Assembly (NCBI GenBank): GCA_033239125.1
Contig: BSWB01000008.1
Span: forward strand, 16,522,001-16,586,000
DNA length: 64,000 nt
Reading direction: 5' to 3'
Source: Fagopyrum homotropicum
Lineage: Eukaryota > Streptophyta > Magnoliopsida > Caryophyllales > Polygonaceae
The translations under genes were made by a program, and so were the position numbers. The notes under the pieces were generated by a model that ran no database searches, was not told where the DNA came from, and was given only the letters and a program-made list of their open reading frames with translations. Positions 12,261 to 22,860 of the stretch are shown here, piece by piece (positions within the stretch are counted from its first letter, which is position 1; each line of letters starts with the position of its first letter).

Positions 12261-12422
12261 ATGAAGTATTTGTTCTTCCTATCACCCTCACAATCGGCAA
12301 AAAAATCATCTTGCCGGAGAAAGATTCAGACGATGGTCAGGCGACAAAGGGCTCGCCTTTACATCGCCCGGCGATGCGTAGTCATGCTCCTTTGTTGGCA
12401 AGATGATCCCTTGTTGGATTAA
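12261..12422 (+). CDS. DEVIL/ROTUNDIFOLIA-like (DVL/RTFL) small polypeptide
   Basis: Intronless ORF of 53 codons. The C-terminal half (about residues 22-49) matches the RTF/DVL domain: a basic start, then RRQRARLYIARRCVVMLLCW with the two invariant cysteines and the RRC-VMLLCW core, ending QDDPLLD. DVL/RTFL peptides are plant-specific, associate with the plasma membrane, and restrain polar cell proliferation; overexpression shortens organs (ROT4, DVL1). The N-terminus is short, basic and variable, as usual in this family of about 40-140 aa. The start is supported by an in-frame TAA at 12234-12236, a TATA-like run at 12164 and the absence of another ATG between them. A hAT-like repeat ends about 215 bp upstream. 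The mRNA contains an 11-bp perfect inverted repeat inside the coding part. Confidence 0.9.
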   Translation: MKYLFFLSPSQSAKKSSCRRKIQTMVRRQRARLYIARRCVVMLLCWQDDPLLD

Positions 12423-13428
12423 CAAAATTAATCTGCCCAATTAATGTCGATTAACCAAGGCCGGAAGATTTGGATAGCTGTCGAATGGTTCACAGTGGAT
12501 GAGAAAATTGTAATTAAGGGGCTAATTGATGGATATCACAGGCCACTTCAGGGTATTGGAAAATACGAAGCTGTGCTTGAGGAATTTTGTACTAATCCAT
12601 CTGGGTAGTTGTAGTTTTGAATGAATTACTAGCAATAAAGTTTATTACATGCAATTCATGTTCCCCTTATTGTCAATTTGCAGATTTAAGTTGTTATAGC
12701 ATGATTAATTATTATGAGTGATGCTTTGAAAGTTACGTTACATGAGGTTTGTGTGTTTGAGGTTGAGGATTCATTTCTGCCTAAAAAGGAAGAAGAAAGA
12801 ACAGACAGCGTTGACTGAATGCCATTGTTTGATGGCTGCTGGTCATACGCCTCTGCCCATTAAAACGACGACGTATTGCACTTTGATTATCTTCCTTTTG
12901 TTGGGGATTTGGATTGTGCTACTGAAAGATCCTCTTATGCTTTACAGTTTGTGCTCAAATTATGAGTCCAAAATGCACTGCTGTAGGGTATCAGATTTGG
13001 TCATTCATCAAAGCCGCTTTTCAGAAATCTTTGTTAAAGTGACAATCAAAGGCTTGAGAATCTATCAAAGGAAAAATCCATAATTCTTGATTTGGGGATT
13101 AAACTGTTAAGTTAGTATAATTAAACTTATACAGTCAAACTGAATAAACCCTAGAAATCTCATAATCTGAGTGGATCTTCTTTATGAAGAATGAGATGAG
13201 GGGCATGAGGGTCTTATCCTTTATTAATTGGAATTACAGCAAATCCTTTGGATATCTACATCTTTTTCATTGTGACATAAAAGAGGAAGTAAGAAAGTAA
13301 TTGAAAGCTGACCATGCTGATAAGCTATGAATTACGATATTCAAAAAAGGAAGAAGAAGATGATGGTTTTCAGAAAGAGACACGTAGACTTTGCCTGGAA
13401 AGCTGTCCATTTAAAGTACTGTCAAAAC
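12423..13428. other. 3' flank of the DVL gene; no further gene recognised
   Basis: Contains the presumed 3' UTR of the DVL gene. An open frame at 12742-13083 has a hydrophobic stretch but no similarity that I recognise, and is probably chance. Confidence 0.45.
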
Positions 13429-13657
13429 TAGCCTAAATTACACAAAACCACCCATAAATTGCAATATTATACAAAACCATCTTCAAAAATCATTTAACTA
13501 GTTAATTGAGCTTGTAAGTGGAATCTGACTAGGAGTGTGATTTTGGTAATAGCCTAATAGGTGAATTTAAGGGTGATTTTGTGTACTATTACATTTTAGA
13601 GGTGCTTGTTTGAAGAAAGCAGAATTATATGGGTATTGTAATGTAATTTACCCTAAA
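13429..13657. mobile_element. Small MITE with imperfect inverted ends
   Basis: The left end, AGCCTAAATTACACAAAACC, and the right end, read on the minus strand as AGGGTAAATTACATTACAAT, form an imperfect inverted repeat about 230 bp apart. Internal ACAAAACCA-type and TTTTGTGTA-type motifs also face each other. No coding capacity. The superfamily and target duplication are not clear. Confidence 0.5.
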
Positions 13658-14269
13658 TACGAAGGTGATTCTCCTTTGGATCATCATCCCTTTGAAAAGC
13701 AGTCAATGAAAGTCGCTTGCTGATGGGTGATTAGCAACAGCAGCAAACACAGTGTTCGCTTACATCAGCAAATTTTCTTCTTTTTCTTAGTTTTTGTGGG
13801 TGGGGGCATTTTTGTGTTAAAAAACAAATCGTTCTAAAATCATCCTAATCTGTTAATTTCCCTGCTCGCTTCCTTTTGGCAAAAGAGCCTTTAATCTGTT
13901 CATCATCATGCTCATTTGGATAAGGATGCCGTTTACCCAATTTTCAACTTTGTTACACAGATGCGAAATCTTTGTTCAAATTGTCATAGTTTTACATGTA
14001 AATCGACATGAAAATGAGACGGAAATCTTTCTTCAAATTACGAGTGAAAAAAGAAAAAGAATAATATCAATAATTGGATAATCATATATTTGACAGCTTA
14101 AAAGGTAAGAACAGCGACACACTAGGATATGGCGCATTTGCATCGCATTCACTGTAACTACATAACTGAATTAAGCAACGAATCTTCCATTTTCGTCTAT
14201 CTCTCTCTCTGCACACTCCCCATCCAGTAGATTTTCACCTTCTCAAAAGCCAAATCAATTCTGTGTGCA
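13658..14269. other. Upstream flank of the glucanase gene
   Basis: No gene seen. AT-rich. A short CT run (TCTCTCTCTCT, about 14201-14211) lies 60 bp above the TATA box and could be a Y-patch or GAGA-type promoter element. Confidence 0.45.
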
Positions 14270-14276
14270 TATAAAT
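14270..14276 (+). promoter_or_regulatory. TATA box of the glucanase gene
   Basis: TATAAAT 208 bp upstream of the start codon, in a pyrimidine-rich context. It predicts a leader of about 180 nt. Confidence 0.55.
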
Positions 14277-14483
14277 CCTGCAAGAAACCAACCAAAGAGC
14301 TCCCCTTTGCTTTCTCCAATTCATTAACTCTGTTAATTCTCAAGAACCAGACACTTTAGAGATTCAGTTAAAGTTCCTTTCACCCATTTCAGTAAAGGAA
14401 AACAGTGGTTTCGAGATTCACATTCCTTTCTTCTTTCCACCAAGATTCACACAGAAAAGCAAGCGAAGTGGGTACCAGTCAAA

Positions 14484-16064
14484 ATGCCAAGATGGGATTC
14501 TTTCTTCCACCAGCATTATACTCTTGTGATTCTTCTTGTGGTGATGCTTTTGTCTTTGATTCCTTGTGGGTTGTGCGTTGGAATTAACTGGGGAACCATG
14601 GCGTCTCACCAACTTCCTCCTTACAAGGTTGTGGAAATGCTGGTTAATAATGGCTTCGCTACGCTGAAATTGTTTGAAGCTGATCCCAACATTCTAGAAG
14701 CATTGGTTGGGACTGATATCGAATTGATGATTGCTATACCTAATTCCATGCTTCAGCAGATTAGTAACGACCCTGATTACGCTTCTTCTTGGGTTGATGC
14801 CAATGTCACCACCTACTTCTACGATGGTGGTGTAAACATCAAGTTCAGTCTTTATTCTGCCCTTTTTGAGTTTACGAGATTTGATCTGTGCTTTCTTGAT
14901 TTTTGCCCTTCAACTGTTCGATGGAAGTTGCCAATGAATTCTTTGTTTTGCAGGTATGTAGCAGTGGGAAATGAACCGCTACTAAAGGCCTACAATGGAA
15001 CTTACCTCAAGTACATTCTTCCAGCACTTCAGAATATCCAAAGAGCTCTTGACCATGCTGGCCACGGAGACAAAATCAAAGCCACCATACCATTCAATGC
15101 AGATATCTACTACTCTCCTCCCTCTAACCCTGTACCATCAGCAGGTGATTTCAGGCCGGATTCTCGAGACTTGACCCTTCAAGTCATCCAATTCCTACAA
15201 GAGAACAATGCACCTTTCACTGTCAACATCTACCCTTTCCTGAGCCTCTATGAGAACGAATACTTCCCGTTTGATTTCGCCTTCTTTGATGGGTGGAACA
15301 AGCCGATCAAGGATATCGATCGTGTTTACAACAACGTGTTTGATGCAAACTTTGACACCCTTCTATGGGCAATGACCAAATCTGGCTACCCTGATATGGA
15401 GATCATAATCGGAGAAGTCGGGTGGCCAACAGATGGCGATAAGAACGCTAACGTTGAGAATGCAAAGAGGTTTAATCAAGGGCTAATTCAACATGTCTTG
15501 AGTGGGTCTGGGACTCCTCTTAGACCAGGCCTGATCAAGATTTATCTCTTCAGCTTGATTGATGAGAATGCCAAGAGCATTGCACCAGGGAACTTTGAGA
15601 GGCATTGGGGTTTGTTTGAGTTTGATGGGAAACCGAAATACGAGCTTGATCTGTCTGGAATGCAAAAGAATAAAGGTCTGATCCCGGTTGAAGATGTCAA
15701 GTATATGGAGAAGATATGGTGTGTGTTGAGACCTGATGTGCAGGACTTGGCTGAGCTATCAGACAGTATTGATTACGCTTGCAGCTTGTCGGATTGCACT
15801 GCTTTGGGATATGGATGCTCATGCAATCACTTGTCCATTGAAGGGAATGCTTCCTATGCGTTTAACATGTACTATCAAATGAACAACCAGCAGAGCTGGG
15901 ACTGTGATTTTTCCGGGATGGCGGCTTTGACTGACCAGGATCCATCAGACGGGCAATGCCAGTTCCCGGTCATGATTGATGATGCAACCTCGTTGAAGCT
16001 AATGGTTGTCGACGGTTTTCGAACTCTTGTAGGTGGGTTCATGCTGTTTTTGATCCTTGTATGA
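14484..16064 (+). CDS. Glucan endo-1,3-beta-glucosidase, GH17 with C-terminal X8 domain, GPI-anchored type
   Basis: Two exons, 14484-14842 and 14954-16064, encode 489 aa. The enzyme hydrolyses beta-1,3-glucan (callose) at the wall and plasma membrane. Residues 1-31 are a signal peptide (hydrophobic TLVILLVVMLLSLIP, then CGLC before GINWG). The GH17 barrel follows: the proton donor is Glu127 in VAVGNEP, created across the splice junction, and the nucleophile is Glu274 in IIIGEVGWPT. The X8/CBM43 domain begins at about residue 373 (IWCVLRP) and has the six-cysteine pattern, including YACSLSDC and CSC. The last about 20 residues are hydrophobic after a small-residue stretch, fitting a GPI signal. 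Length and layout agree with the Arabidopsis At4g31140/At5g58090 class. The intron is 111 nt and has no in-frame stop, so retention would add 37 residues just before the donor glutamate. The ATG chosen gives the signal peptide. Confidence 0.93.
   Translation: MPRWDSFFHQHYTLVILLVVMLLSLIPCGLCVGINWGTMASHQLPPYKVVEMLVNNGFATLKLFEADPNILEALVGTDIELMIAIPNSMLQQISNDPDYASSWVDANVTTYFYDGGVNIKFSLYSALFEFTRFDLCFLDFCPSTVRWKLPMNSLFCRYVAVGNEPLLKAYNGTYLKYILPALQNIQRALDHAGHGDKIKATIPFNADIYYSPPSNPVPSAGDFRPDSRDLTLQVIQFLQENNAPFTVNIYPFLSLYENEYFPFDFAFFDGWNKPIKDIDRVYNNVFDANFDTLLWAMTKSGYPDMEIIIGEVGWPTDGDKNANVENAKRFNQGLIQHVLSGSGTPLRPGLIKIYLFSLIDENAKSIAPGNFERHWGLFEFDGKPKYELDLSGMQKNKGLIPVEDVKYMEKIWCVLRPDVQDLAELSDSIDYACSLSDCTALGYGCSCNHLSIEGNASYAFNMYYQMNNQQSWDCDFSGMAALTDQDPSDGQCQFPVMIDDATSLKLMVVDGFRTLVGGFMLFLILV
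14843..14953 (+). other. In-frame 111-nt intron of the glucanase gene
   Basis: Donor GTTCAG and acceptor TTTTGCAG. Removal joins codon 120 (AA|G) and restores the GH17 motif NIKYVAVGNEP. The length is a multiple of three and the frame is open, so gene finders may miss it. Confidence 0.88.
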
Positions 16065-16744
16065 AACTTGGTCTTGAATATGAGGAGAAGGCATTTTGAT
16101 TGCTAGCTGATTTGTTTTTGCACAGCTCGCAGTTTTCTTGTACATTTACTAGCATTTCAATTGATTTGTGGAGATTGCAATGTGTAAATTAGGATTCAAT
16201 TGACATGAACTGTATTTTGGTCCAAATGAAGAACGTGTATGGGGCTCCTGGACTGCCATACTTGACTGCAGTGATGAATCTTGTTTGCTTTATCTTGTCG
16301 AGTAATCCATTGTTAGTATAAGTCCTATGTATTTGAAGCACTGAAAGTGGAGTGTTTACTCATTAAAGCGGAGACAGGACATTAAATACTTCACTTGACT
16401 CGACTGGCTAGTGGATTCATCACATTTGTCTGCTCTGCTAGCTAAGGCGTGGGACCCTTGCTTGAAAAATGAAGGCCAATTGAACAGAAGATGGTAAAAT
16501 GGTACAACCCACAGCTAGCTCGATAAAGACGCTTTTCTATTCTAACCACAACCTACACACCCAACATTTACTTGCTACCATTTGTAGGCATGAATCAGTC
16601 AACACCTTCAACGCTCCCTTATATGTCTATTTGTAGCATAAATATTCATTAATTTCATATATAACCAAACTGAGGAGTTCATGATAATTTATGTAAATAA
16701 TTTATGTAAACAATTACACTTGTAACCCCTTAGCGGTTACACCT
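16065..16744. other. 3' UTR and flank of the glucanase gene
   Basis: The 3' UTR probably reaches 16200-16350. No further gene recognised; AT-rich from 16600. Confidence 0.45.
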
Positions 16745-17490
16745 CTAGTATCCCGGTATCCCGATATCAGTATATCAGATATCGATATCAGGATCGATAT
16801 CAGGAATATGAGTATAAGATTGATATCTGATATGTGATACCTGTGTTTAACAAGTTGGTGAGGTATATCAGATATCAAAATTGATATTTTATAATAATTT
16901 ATTTGTACGATAAAATAACTTTGCTCAAGTAAAATTCAGATTTGGAGCAAGGGTTCAGACACCAGAAAATCAAGAAGCATTCAATAACGAAACTCATGGC
17001 CACAACAAAAACTCAATCTAGGTTCAACTTGTATATATACATAAAGTAATCAAGATAAAGAAAGAGCACAACTGGAGAAGCAAAGAAAAAAGCACGAACG
17101 CAAACCCGTTGAAAATGGAGGGAAAGGCAAAAACTCAATCTTGGTTGAACTTGTATATATACATCAAGTAAGCAAAAGGAGACGTCGGAGGAAGCTGATA
17201 ATCAACAAAGAAGACTTTTGTTACTTTGTAAGAAAAAAATTGTACATTAAAAAAACTCAACAAAGAAGGGAGTTGTTATCTTGAAAAAACCATACTTTGC
17301 TGAGGAGATCCAAAGAGGGAGACATCGGAGGGAAAAGAACGTGATACCACTCGATTTCTAGGGATGCCGATCACAATCCATAAAAAAGTAAAGTATTGAT
17401 ATATGAGTATATCACTTTGATACTCATATACTCAATTACCAAACATGGATATCGGATATGTGATATCCATACTCATATTTGATATCATTA
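16745..17490. mobile_element. Candidate non-autonomous element with GATATC-rich ends
   Basis: Two terminal blocks rich in GATATC, GGATATC and TATGAGTAT face each other: 16745-16890, and 17395-17490 when read on the minus strand (for example ATATGAGTAT followed by GATATC). The centre is unlike the ends and carries a direct repeat of about 48 bp (about 17008-17055 and 17128-17175) with the core CTTGTATATATACATCAAGT or a near copy. No transposase is present. Confidence 0.45.
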
Positions 17491-17563
17491 TATTGGAAAT
17501 AAGCATGGCCTAAGTGTTTATAATCTAATGGAAACTTCAAGGGGAATTCACCTTAATCTTACA

Positions 17564-17572
17564 TGGTATCAG
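17564..17572 (+). other. Primer binding site of a decayed copia element
   Basis: TGGTATCAG is complementary to the 3' end of initiator tRNA-Met. It follows ...CTTACA, a plausible LTR end at 17563, and precedes gag sequence. The LTR itself is not resolved; only about 70 bp of possible LTR separate it from the GATATC repeat. Confidence 0.6.
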
Positions 17573-18647
17573 CCTAATTACATCCCCTCTTCCTCCTCTT
17601 TCTTTTCTACCGCTGGCGCACATGCATCTTGCCATTTGCTTGCCGCAAGCCCTCTCAATCCCTCCAGTAACCACTATTATTGTACCCCTTCACCGTCTAC
17701 TCATGGAAAAAGACAAGAAAAAAAAATTCACTCCATTCTCGATCATGATACACCCTATGCCTCTTGGGTTACCTTGTTTTGCATCACCGCCAAGGCTCAC
17801 AACGTCTTGGATCATATTGACGAACATATTGCCAAACCAGATGACATCAATGATGAGTTATGGAAACAAGTTGACACTACCGTTCTTCAATGGATATATA
17901 GTACGGTTTCGAAAGACATTCTTGTTCAAATCCCCCATCCCGATGACACGGCTCTCCAAGCGCGGGGATGAGTCAAGGATATTTTTCAAGATAACAAAAA
18001 CATGTGCGCCGTGTGTCTTGAACATGAGTTCACAAGTTGCAAGTTGACTTTCTTTTCCTCCATGTCTACTTATTGTCACCACCTCAAAGTCTTGTTTGAT
18101 CAGCTTAAAGGTGTGGACTAGCTTGTCACGAACAATCGTCTTGTGATAAAAATCTTGTTTGGTCTTTCTGTAGAGCACAATGTTGTTGCAAGTTATATTC
18201 AACAAATTCAGATCCAAAGTCTTCCTATAACCCTACTTTTGGATCCGTCTCCTAGCCTAGATTGGACACCATTTTGCGAGGACGTGGCCATGGGCGCAAG
18301 GTCAAGAACCGACCACAAGCCCCACAACAGCAACCCGTCACCCGTTTTGTGTTTCTCTCACCATACGGATGGCTTCTAGTGACTAGGGCTCGTCACAACA
18401 ACCCTTCACACCACCTTATGGTCCCTGGTTTGCGGTCCAGTACGCTCCACCCTATCAGTGTCCTCTCAATCCCTTTCCTTCCCAACAGGGGATTCTTGGT
18501 AGTTGTCCTTCACAATAACCCATCCAACAAACTCATTTCAGTTTTAGTTTCAACACGAAACAACCCCGTTACACTTGATCAGGCCTTCTTATCCATGACG
18601 CTCAATCCCATGGATAATTTCTAGTACATGGACACTAAGGCCACTTC
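17573..18647 (+). pseudogene. copia gag remnant, 5' half (split by solo LTR)
   Basis: The reading frame starting near 17700 shows YASWVTLFCITAKAH, WKQVDTTVLQWIYSTVSKDI and, after a frameshift, KDIFQDNKNMCAVCLEHEF: the typical gag of a plant copia lineage. A Gly/Arg stretch (GRGHGRK) near 18280 takes the place expected for RNA binding. Several stops and frameshifts. The remnant ends at 18647, in the middle of the protease active-site motif, where a solo LTR is inserted; it resumes at 30235. Confidence 0.78.
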
Positions 18648-19699
18648 TGTAAGAGCCCTAGTCCTTGGAGCCTAGGACCCTAGTTGAGCTTTGGTGAGTT
18701 CTACCTTGACCCTGTTGTCCACCCCTGCGCACCACCTGGGCCGCCCCGGCGGCTAGTGCCCCTACGCCTTGGGCTAGCTGCCCCTGTGGTTCCGTGATGG
18801 TGCAACCGTTTTCGTTGACTCTTGACTTGTGCTTTGCGGCTGGCTTCTCTTATAAGCCTTGCCTTGCTTCAGATGAGGGGTTTCTTACCTCATTCTAGCT
18901 TCTTCTTCCTCTCTACGTTCTTCTTCTCCTCTTGATTCCTCTTTAATCTTGTGAGAGAGTTCTTGTGAGCTTGTGTTAGTTTGAAGCTTGGATGATCTTG
19001 AGCTTGTGGCTGAGGTTGATGTTTTGTGTTGTTGATGATGTTCTGAGGTGTGCTGTAGCTCCTAGTTGTTGCTTAGGGTTCATGTGGTAAGTTCTTCACC
19101 CCCATCTTTCTTCTTTCTTCTTTCTTGCTTATTTCTTCCATTCAAGCTTAGGATCACAAGCTAGACTTGTGTTGGATCCTTTCCTGGATGGTTGATGATC
19201 ATATATGTGTATATATGTGTATATGTTGTTGTGGTGTGTTGAAGAAGTGAAGAGAGTCGAGAAAGGGATCGAAGAGAAGTCGGGACTAACTCTTTGCACA
19301 GTTGGCCGCCCCTACGCTTGACTCCAGCCGCCCTCGTGCTTGGTGTGTGAGCCGCCCTGCGCCTGGTGTGAGCCGCCCCTGCGCCTCACTAGGTCAGCCC
19401 TGTGTTCCTTGCTTCTATTGGTGCATACCTTTTTGGTATGTCTTCCTTCCTTCCTTTCCTTTGGCCTTGGCTTAGTTGTTAGCTACGCTAGTGTGGTTAG
19501 GATGAGTTGTATGATAGAGATGTGTCTTAGGCACTTGTGTTGATGTTGAGGTTATGCTGTAGGCATATGTGAGCTTGTTGTGATCTTGAGGTTTAGATTG
19601 AGGTTGTAGGTTGGTTATGGTTATGGAGACGAGTCTCCTAACCCTTGCAGTGTATGATATTGTATGCCTTGCTATTGCAGGCGTTGGTTCTTCCCCAAG
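18648..19699 (+). mobile_element. Solo LTR, left part (TGTAAGAG...; split by the chromovirus)
   Basis: Begins TGTAAGAGCC; its other end, GGGGTGTTACA, is at 30229. The 5 bp before it (18643-18647) and after it (30230-30234) are both ACTTC, a perfect target duplication. Without the 9.75-kb insertion and its duplicated 5 bp, the LTR is about 1.82 kb. Its sequence is related to the fragment at 44964-45476, which begins TGTAACACCCCGAA in the opposite sense. GC-rich motifs of the type GCCGCCCCTGCGCC recur between 18740 and 19390. No internal domain, so it is a solo LTR left by recombination between two LTRs. Confidence 0.85.
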
Positions 19700-22504
19700 T
19701 GTAATACCCCGAATTCTCAGAACTCAGGACATTACTGGTTAGGATCTCACAATGGGTCCCGACCTCAGTTGGACAACAATATTACTAGGATCTTACAACA
19801 AGACACAAATAAGAAAAACCGAAATTTATAAAGATGTATTTTTAAGAGGATGAATGCAACAACGTCTAAAAACCTATAGTACTTAAACAAAGGAAAAAGA
19901 CTAAATGTCTTAACAAAAGGAAAGAACGACAAAGCAACAACCCAAACACCTCACTCTAAGGAGTACGGAGACCCGGCTGACCACTACTTCCGGATCACTC
20001 AGCTGCTGCTCTAACCTGTGGTAAATCTAAAAACACAACAAAACAATCATTAGCTAGTTATCTAAATATTAGGAGAATAATAATAGCACACACACATAAA
20101 ATAATAAACACTTATCATGCTCTCAAACAATCCATTTATTATCTTTGCTTAGGTGATTCACTCTTACTAATGATACTTAATTTGTGACACGAGGGATTCC
20201 CAAACCTCGCCTCCACCCCCGTGTACCCATCAGGAGTGGATCCGATGTATCTCACCGTGTACTTGTATGGTCTGGGTAGAGAGAACCTCCCAGTCTCCTG
20301 GCAGAGCTGGGCAGTGATGTCACGGCCCGTTATACATACACTTGGGCCTTAACACATAATAACGACGGTCGTCCTAACAAGTTGTTATTATAACACACAT
20401 GGTACACACACCACTATTATCACTCAACTAATATCCAGAAACCAGCTAAATAAGTCGCAAGGACTTACCTGAATTAAATCGCAATTCTCTCAATTCCAAC
20501 TCGGTCTGCAACCGTAGCAACTCAGTCGCCTGTTATACAAGGCAAGTGTATCAAAATACGTCCCATACTCTTAGAAGTCTATAACTTCTAAGATGTACAA
20601 ATTCATCAAGAGGAAAAATAACTAAAAACCCTCCCAAGGTAAAATGACCATTTTACCCCTGATCCCGAAACTCCAGGATTTTCTATAACCTAGTTTCAAA
20701 CTCTCATTTGAAACCTATTTCCACCATCTAGTTCTCACGGAAAGGTTCGCTAAAGATTTATAAGAGTTATACACCATTCTTGATTTTCACAAAAAGTCGC
20801 TAAGGTCCGACTTTTACTCAAACTACGAGGCTCGGATAAAAATATAAAAATTCCGAAATAAATCTCTAGGTCCTCTATGATATACATACTACTCATAGGA
20901 GCAAAGATCTCTCACAAACACTCAACAACAACTCCTACAAAAATCTCCAAAGATGCTTTAAAAAACCAGAAAATCCATACTTAGCCAAATTCTGTCAAAT
21001 TTCACAACTGCACAACCACTCTACTTTGAGGTCTTATAGATCCAGATCCAACCGTTGGATCAGTCTCCAATTCTGATAGATTACACTATGCATGTCCCTT
21101 TATGTTATACTGAAAATTGAACGGTTAATTAATTTTCTAAGGTATCAAAAACTTGATCTAAAGTGGACTGCTCAACATGATTTCTGAATTTCAAAGAAAC
21201 TGAGATTGCAACAAATCTAGGGTTAATGTCTCACCCACTGCTTGCTTGTTCTTTGTATCTAGTCCACAATCTTCGGTTCGATTCCTTCAACCTCAATTGT
21301 CGTCTAACTGGGTATGCAACAGATCTCCACTTCGAGCCCGACTTCCTCAGGTGACTAGGAAGGCGTCTGGTCCGGCTATCGATCGAGCCACTAGGTCCTT
21401 AAGCAGTGTAGTACATAGGGTGCCAATATACATATCCAAGGTGATAGCGAGAAGGGCAGCAGTTAGTGCACCTGCGTCTGCGTGTAATGAGGGGAAGAGG
21501 CGTGTTGTCGTGCACGAAGCAACAAATCAAACAATGCTAAGTCGAAGGTAGACAGAAAGAAGGAAGATGCTTACCCGGACGTCTACTGGGATGACGACAC
21601 TAGGATGTTCTGGTCTTCTAGGGTAGCAGTGGAGGCGTCGAGTGTGGTTCCCTCCAGGCAATAGTGGTGGCGATGCGAAAACGCTTCTCTGGACCAGCGT
21701 GGACGTGTATGTCTCCTCGTGTAAGGAACAGAAGCCGGCTAGGTTTAGGATTGCTGCCTCCAACTGATGAGCAAGGAAGGGAGATGGTGCTGCTGATTGA
21801 GGAAGGGATCGGATGGAAGGTGTGAGATGTGCAGTCTACTCAAGGAGATTCTTCGCAGCAGTTAAGGAGAGAAAGGAATGCCCGGATATACACTTACCAA
21901 ACGAGTCTCCTAAGGACGTGATCTTCGCGTACGTGAGGAAAGCAAGAGGACAGAAGTGTGGACCTACTGCGTGGAAGGGAAACCCAGGCTGCTGATTGGA
22001 ATGCTGGTAGCGTGGCAGCTCCTCCGGCTGGGCTGACGCAAGGCTGCATCTTGTGCTTGTCGCAAGGGAGCTCCTCATGTTGGGTTGAGCATAGTTGCGG
22101 TGTGGGCTTCTTACTAGGCTAGCTGGCATGGCAACGGTGGGCTGGATTAGTGAGGAGGGAGTGGGCTGAAATAAGGATGGAGAGGTGGGCTGAAATATTT
22201 ATTCAAGGTCATGTCAAAATCTTGTCATGGCTTTGTCTTAAACTTGTCGGTGACGTTGTCATGGCCTCGTCATGGCCTTGTCAAAACTTATCGGGTAGCG
22301 TCGTCATGATCTCTTCTAGGATATGAACTCATGGTTGCCATTTAGGATTTAGTGTTATTTTTCTATCATTTTATGTGAGAAAAAGGTCTCACATAAAATG
22401 ATAGAATTTGTGACGAAACCGGAAATTAGTGAAATGAAAAGGTCAACGGATTGGAAACTGGTTTGACTCGGAATTGATCGAACGAAAAATTTTCGGATAT
22501 TACA
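19700..22504 (-). mobile_element. Chromovirus 3' LTR (left copy)
   Basis: Bounded by TGTAAT and ATTACA. It is collinear with 26644-29452 over 2.8 kb with only scattered differences, many of them C/T or G/A transitions as expected from methylated cytosines. It is the 3' LTR because the primer binding site adjoins the other copy and the element reads leftward. The 5 bp outside (19695-19699, CCAAG) match CCAGG beyond the other LTR except for one base. Confidence 0.92.
22363..22404. repeat. Perfect 18-bp hairpin in the left chromovirus LTR
   Basis: Arms at 22363-22380 and 22387-22404 are exact reverse complements around the 6-nt loop AAAAGG. It lies 100-142 bp inside the start of the LTR in the element's own sense, i.e. 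in U3. The same structure is intact in the other LTR. Confidence 0.9.
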
Positions 22505-22769
22505 TCAGTGCTCCCTTAAAATAAGTTTCGTCCCGAAACTTAGAATAAGGGCATCTAATCCAATGATTTCCCTCAATAGGAGTATCTAACTCAGTTTCTA
22601 CTAAAATTTTATTCAAATTTTCTACCATGCAAGCTCCACTCAAATATCATAGTCAAGTAATGAAATCACAAAAACTCAAATTCAAAACCCAATCATGTAG
22701 GTCACACAAAATAACCTCCGAGTATTAACTCGTCGATACTAAAGTAGCCCCCCCCCCCCGCGCAAAGAA

Positions 22770-22860
22770 CTCGTGATAGCTAAACCTAATGTTCTCCTTC
22801 GTCTCCCATGTAGCCTCGTCGTCTCCTCGTCTATACCACTGGTCCTCAAAATCGGTATAT
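22770..22860 (-). pseudogene. Chromodomain-like C-terminus of chromovirus integrase
   Basis: On the minus strand the sequence encodes DEATWETKENIR, close to the (E)EATWE-E-D(I/M)R signature of plant chromovirus chromodomains, which direct integration to heterochromatin. The surrounding frame is broken. Confidence 0.55.

Noticed and set aside
12290..12430. Hairpin resembling a miR169-type precursor
   Set aside because: The inverted repeat lies within the DVL coding frame, and the arm sequence matches miR169 only in part. The peptide explanation is much stronger.
12742..13083. 113-codon frame with a hydrophobic stretch
   Set aside because: No signal-peptide position, no similarity, biased composition; probably chance.
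21246..21551. Plus-strand frame of 101 codons in the left LTR as a gene
   Set aside because: It is antisense to the element and is not kept at full length in the other LTR.
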